This document shows positions 5,566 to 7,784 of a stretch of DNA of 7,784 nt, piece by piece (positions within the stretch are counted from its first letter, which is position 1; the number at the start of each line of letters is the position of its first letter). The notes beneath the pieces are model-generated. The model was not told the DNA's origin and ran no database searches. It saw only the letters and a program-made list of their open reading frames with translations. Source of the DNA: Bordetella parapertussis (GTDB taxonomy: Bacteria; Pseudomonadota; Gammaproteobacteria; Burkholderiales; Burkholderiaceae_C); the NCBI GenBank assembly GCA_945878355.1, contig CAMCTC010000165.1:1-7784 (forward strand), given 5' to 3'. A program made the translations under genes and the position numbers.

Positions 5566-6636
5566 ATGAAACCATCGACCGCTTTTACCGACGTCATTGA
5601 ATTCGCCACCGAGCACGAGGTTGCCTGGCCGCGCGACCCGCAGGCCGACCCAGCGCGCTGGGGCGTGCATCACCCCGACCCGCCGCCTTTCAACCGCTTG
5701 CGCGGCCCGGTGCATCCGCGCGGCGGTGTCAGCGGCGTGGTGTTGCGGCACGGCCGCGAACAAGCGGCCTGGGGCGATCCTGACCGTGCCGACCTGACCT
5801 TCAGCGTGGCCAAGACCTGCCTGGCGATGCTCGCGGGTGTGGCTCACGCTGACGGCTTGTTGCCCGATGTCGACGAAGCGGTGGTGGCCAGGCTGCCCGG
5901 CCTGGGCTTCGACTCGGTGCACAACCGCCCCATCACCTGGCGCCACCTGCTCGAGCAGACCAGCGAATGGGAGGGCAGTTGCTTTGGTTTGCCCGACACC
6001 GTCGATCGCTGGCGCACCGTCGCGCACGACCCGCGCCCGCCCGGTGGCGCCAAAGGTGATGCCCGGCCGCTGCACAGTCCCGGCAGCTATTGGGAGTACA
6101 ACGACGTGCGGATCAACCAGCTCTCGCTGGCCTTGCTGCATCTCTTTGGCGCACCGTTGGACGAGGTATTTCGCGACCGCTTGATGACGCCGCTGGGCGC
6201 GAGCACGTCATGGGCTTGGCGCGGCTACGACGACGCCTGGGTCGAGCTGGGCGGCCGGCGCGTGCAGTCGGTGCCGGGTGGCACCCATTGGGGCGGCGGT
6301 CTGTCGATCGGGTCGCGCGACCAGGCGCGGCTGGCCCAGTTGCTGCTCAATGAAGGTCAGCACGAAGGCCGCGAACTGCTGCCGCGCAGCTGGGTGCGCA
6401 GCATGCGCGAGCCCTGTGCGATCGCGCCGTACTACGGCTGGCTGATGTGGTTGAACCCGCAGTGCCGCTATTTCCCCGGCGCGTCAGCGGGCGCCAGTCT
6501 GATGGTCGGCGCCGGTGGCAACTACGTCTGGGTCGAACCCGAGTTCGACGCGGTGGTCGTGGTCCGTTGGCTGGATTCGGCGCATCTGCCCGGTTTCATG
6601 ACCCGCATGCGTGAGGCGCTGGCCGCAGCGGTTTGA
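5566..6636 (+). CDS. Serine hydrolase of the class C beta-lactamase fold (COG1680-like)
   Basis: This 356-residue predicted acyl-serine hydrolase could be an esterase, amidase or D-aminopeptidase. FSVAK (79-83) supplies the SxxK nucleophile Ser80 and Lys83. WEYNDVRIN (176-184) is the Tyr-bearing second motif in the YNDVR form of this branch. GGTHWGGGLSIGSRDQARL (238-256) and VGAGGNYVWVEPE (314-326) are further family landmarks, the latter occupying the KTG-like third motif. TWRHLLEQTSEW (124-135) is the usual 'HLLxxTS' segment. No signal peptide or membrane segment is visible, so it is probably cytoplasmic, unlike secreted beta-lactamases. The ATG at 5566 is taken as start; an in-frame GTG at 5557 would add three residues, and neither has a good ribosome binding site. 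It follows the dehydrogenases by 219 bases and faces the deacylase gene. Fold is secure; substrate cannot be assigned. Confidence 0.9.
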   Translation: MKPSTAFTDVIEFATEHEVAWPRDPQADPARWGVHHPDPPPFNRLRGPVHPRGGVSGVVLRHGREQAAWGDPDRADLTFSVAKTCLAMLAGVAHADGLLPDVDEAVVARLPGLGFDSVHNRPITWRHLLEQTSEWEGSCFGLPDTVDRWRTVAHDPRPPGGAKGDARPLHSPGSYWEYNDVRINQLSLALLHLFGAPLDEVFRDRLMTPLGASTSWAWRGYDDAWVELGGRRVQSVPGGTHWGGGLSIGSRDQARLAQLLLNEGQHEGRELLPRSWVRSMREPCAIAPYYGWLMWLNPQCRYFPGASAGASLMVGAGGNYVWVEPEFDAVVVVRWLDSAHLPGFMTRMREALAAAV

Positions 6637-6713
6637 CCGGGCCTGCCGGGTCGGCTGTGCTCGATGGGTCATGTTGAGTGCAGCGAGGGCGCACCCGGCT
6701 CAGGTGAGCGCCG
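6637..6713. other. Spacer between convergent genes with weak hairpins
   Basis: This 77-base gap separates the ends of the hydrolase and deacylase genes. It holds GCTCA-GG-TGAGC (6698-6709) and an overlapping longer-range GGCGC/GCGCC pairing (6688-6692 with 6708-6712). Neither is followed by a T-run on either strand. A shared bidirectional terminator would be expected here, but the sequence does not show a clear one. Confidence 0.3.
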
Positions 6714-7784
6714 TCATGCCGGCTGCAGCGTGCGCCCGGCGCCTGCCGGCCCGCGTGTGATCACCTGGCCGCTGCGCGCGCCGAGGTGGCGGCCGGCCTG
6801 CCAGGTCGGCACGCCGTTGACCAGCACGCTGTGGATACCTGCGGCCGGGCGCGTCGGGTGGGCGTAGTCGGCACGGTCGATCACCAAGGCGGCGTCGAAC
6901 AAGGCGATGTCGGCGGCAGCGCCGACGGCGACGCGGCCACGGTCGTTCAGGCCAAAGTTGCGTGCGGTCAGCCCGGTCATCTTCCAGACTGCGGTCTCGA
7001 GTGGAAATAGTCCTAACTCACGACTGTAGTGTCCAAGCACGCGTGGAAAAGTACCCCATAGTCGCGGGTGTGGCATCTCGCCGACAGGGATGCCATCCGA
7101 GCCGATCATGGTCTCGTCGAAGGCCAGGATAGCCTGGACGTCAGCTTCGTCCATCAGGAAGTAGATCGCGCTGCCCGGCTGCAGGCGCCGCGCGGCGTCC
7201 TCCCGGCTGATCCCCCATTCGGCAGCGATGTCGCTCAGGTCGCGGCCGGCGCATTCAGGGTGCGGCTGGCTGGAGGCGATCAGCACCCGGCCGTCGAGCA
7301 TGCCGCTGTCGGTGTGGATCATCGTCGAGCCGGCGTCGTAGGGATAGCAGTCCAGCGCGACGCATTGGCACTGCATCGCGCGGCGGATGTGCGGCAGCGT
7401 CTGCGCGCTGCGGCCGAAGTTGGCCCGGTTCTTCAGCTTGTGGTGCGAGACGAGCACCGGCACGTCCAACTCGCGGCCGATCCGGAAGGTCTCGTCCAGC
7501 GCGGCGATGATCTGGTCGCCTTCATCGCGCATGTGGGTCACGTACATCCCACCACGGCCAGTCATCGCCTGGCCCACAGCGATGATCTCGTCGGTGCTGG
7601 CATGCATCGCCGGCGGGTAGAAGGTGCCGGTGGACAGGCCCAGCGCGCCCTCGTCCATGGCCTGGGTCAACAGCGACCGCATCGCCTCGATCTCGGCCGC
7701 GTTGGCCGGCCGGTCCAGCTCGCTCATCGTGCGAACGCGCAGCGTCGTGTGGCCCACCAGCGTGGCCATGTTGACGGCCGGCGG
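6714..7784 (-). CDS. N-acyl-D-amino-acid deacylase-type amidohydrolase (partial, N-terminus beyond window)
   Basis: The C-terminal 356 residues of a zinc-dependent amidohydrolase, which would hydrolyse N-acyl-D-amino acids to the D-amino acid and a carboxylate. The frame is open to the last base of the window. The reading PPAVNMATLVGH at the edge fits the family's internal 'NxxxLxGH' motif, so the Met at 7769 is not the start; roughly 130 residues, including the first HxH metal motif, should lie beyond. Visible landmarks, counted from that Met: GALGLSTGTFYPP (41-53), THMRDE (78-83), SHHKLKN (108-114) with probable metal-binding His, LDCYPYDAGST (139-149), GSDGIP (223-228) with the likely catalytic or metal Asp, HPRLWGTFPRVLG (234-246), and RGRVAVGAAADIALFD (277-292), the C-terminal strand of the small beta domain. 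All key segments in view are intact. Convergent with the serine hydrolase. Exact N-acyl specificity is not determinable. Confidence 0.9.
   Translation of the reverse strand, partial: PPAVNMATLVGHTTLRVRTMSELDRPANAAEIEAMRSLLTQAMDEGALGLSTGTFYPPAMHASTDEIIAVGQAMTGRGGMYVTHMRDEGDQIIAALDETFRIGRELDVPVLVSHHKLKNRANFGRSAQTLPHIRRAMQCQCVALDCYPYDAGSTMIHTDSGMLDGRVLIASSQPHPECAGRDLSDIAAEWGISREDAARRLQPGSAIYFLMDEADVQAILAFDETMIGSDGIPVGEMPHPRLWGTFPRVLGHYSRELGLFPLETAVWKMTGLTARNFGLNDRGRVAVGAAADIALFDAALVIDRADYAHPTRPAAGIHSVLVNGVPTWQAGRHLGARSGQVITRGPAGAGRTLQPA

Noticed and set aside
5521..5566. Leaderless promoter for the serine hydrolase (TAAAGT at 5553-5558)
   Set aside because: The -10-like hexamer is suggestively close to the ATG, but the nearest -35-like TTGCCG is 21 bases away, too far for a standard promoter.
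5733..6535. Degenerate active site in the serine hydrolase because the YxN motif reads YND
   Set aside because: The YNDVR form is, to my recollection, the normal state of this branch of the fold, and the SxxK pair is intact, so there is no sign of inactivation.
6688..6712. Bidirectional intrinsic terminator between the convergent genes
   Set aside because: Short inverted repeats are present but no T-run follows on either strand; kept only as a low-confidence spacer entry.
6714..7769. Treating the deacylase as complete from the Met at 7769
   Set aside because: The frame is open to the window edge and the residues around this Met match an internal family motif, so the gene is truncated by the window rather than starting there.

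Overview
This window is high-GC DNA with tightly packed catabolic genes. An orphan Bug/TctC-type periplasmic binding protein beside a family III CoA-transferase and acyl-CoA dehydrogenases is typical of Burkholderiales (Comamonadaceae, Alcaligenaceae and relatives). I assign it to a betaproteobacterium by gene content only; no rRNA or other taxonomic marker is present.

Layout. (1) Bases 20-2965 form a leftward operon, read right to left: a CaiB/BaiF family III CoA-transferase, a Bug/TctC tripartite-tricarboxylate-type solute-binding protein with an excellent ribosome binding site, and a TetR-family repressor. (2) Bases 2966-3118 are the divergent control region. It is AT-rich compared with its surroundings and holds a TTTGT-N6-ACAAA inverted repeat placed where it could control both directions. 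(3) Bases 3119-5346 form a rightward operon of two acyl-CoA dehydrogenase-like genes overlapping by ATGA. (4) Bases 5347-5565 are a spacer with hairpins. (5) Bases 5566-6636 encode a cytoplasmic serine beta-lactamase-like hydrolase. (6) Bases 6714-7784 hold the C-terminal part of a convergent N-acyl-D-amino-acid deacylase-type amidohydrolase, cut by the right window edge.

How the genes may work together (inference). The binding protein captures a carboxylate, the CoA-transferase converts the acid to its CoA thioester, and the dehydrogenase pair introduces the alpha,beta double bond. The TetR protein would sense the acid or its thioester and control both divergent operons through the central palindrome. 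Hydratase, hydroxyacyl-CoA dehydrogenase and thiolase steps are not in the window. The most notable feature is the dehydrogenase pair: the conserved family motifs are divided between the two proteins, as expected for an obligate alpha2beta2 enzyme, a type best known from mycobacterial steroid side-chain degradation. The serine hydrolase and the D-aminoacylase may form a separate amide- or ester-cleaving pair. I saw no tRNA, rRNA, CRISPR array, insertion sequence or phage gene.
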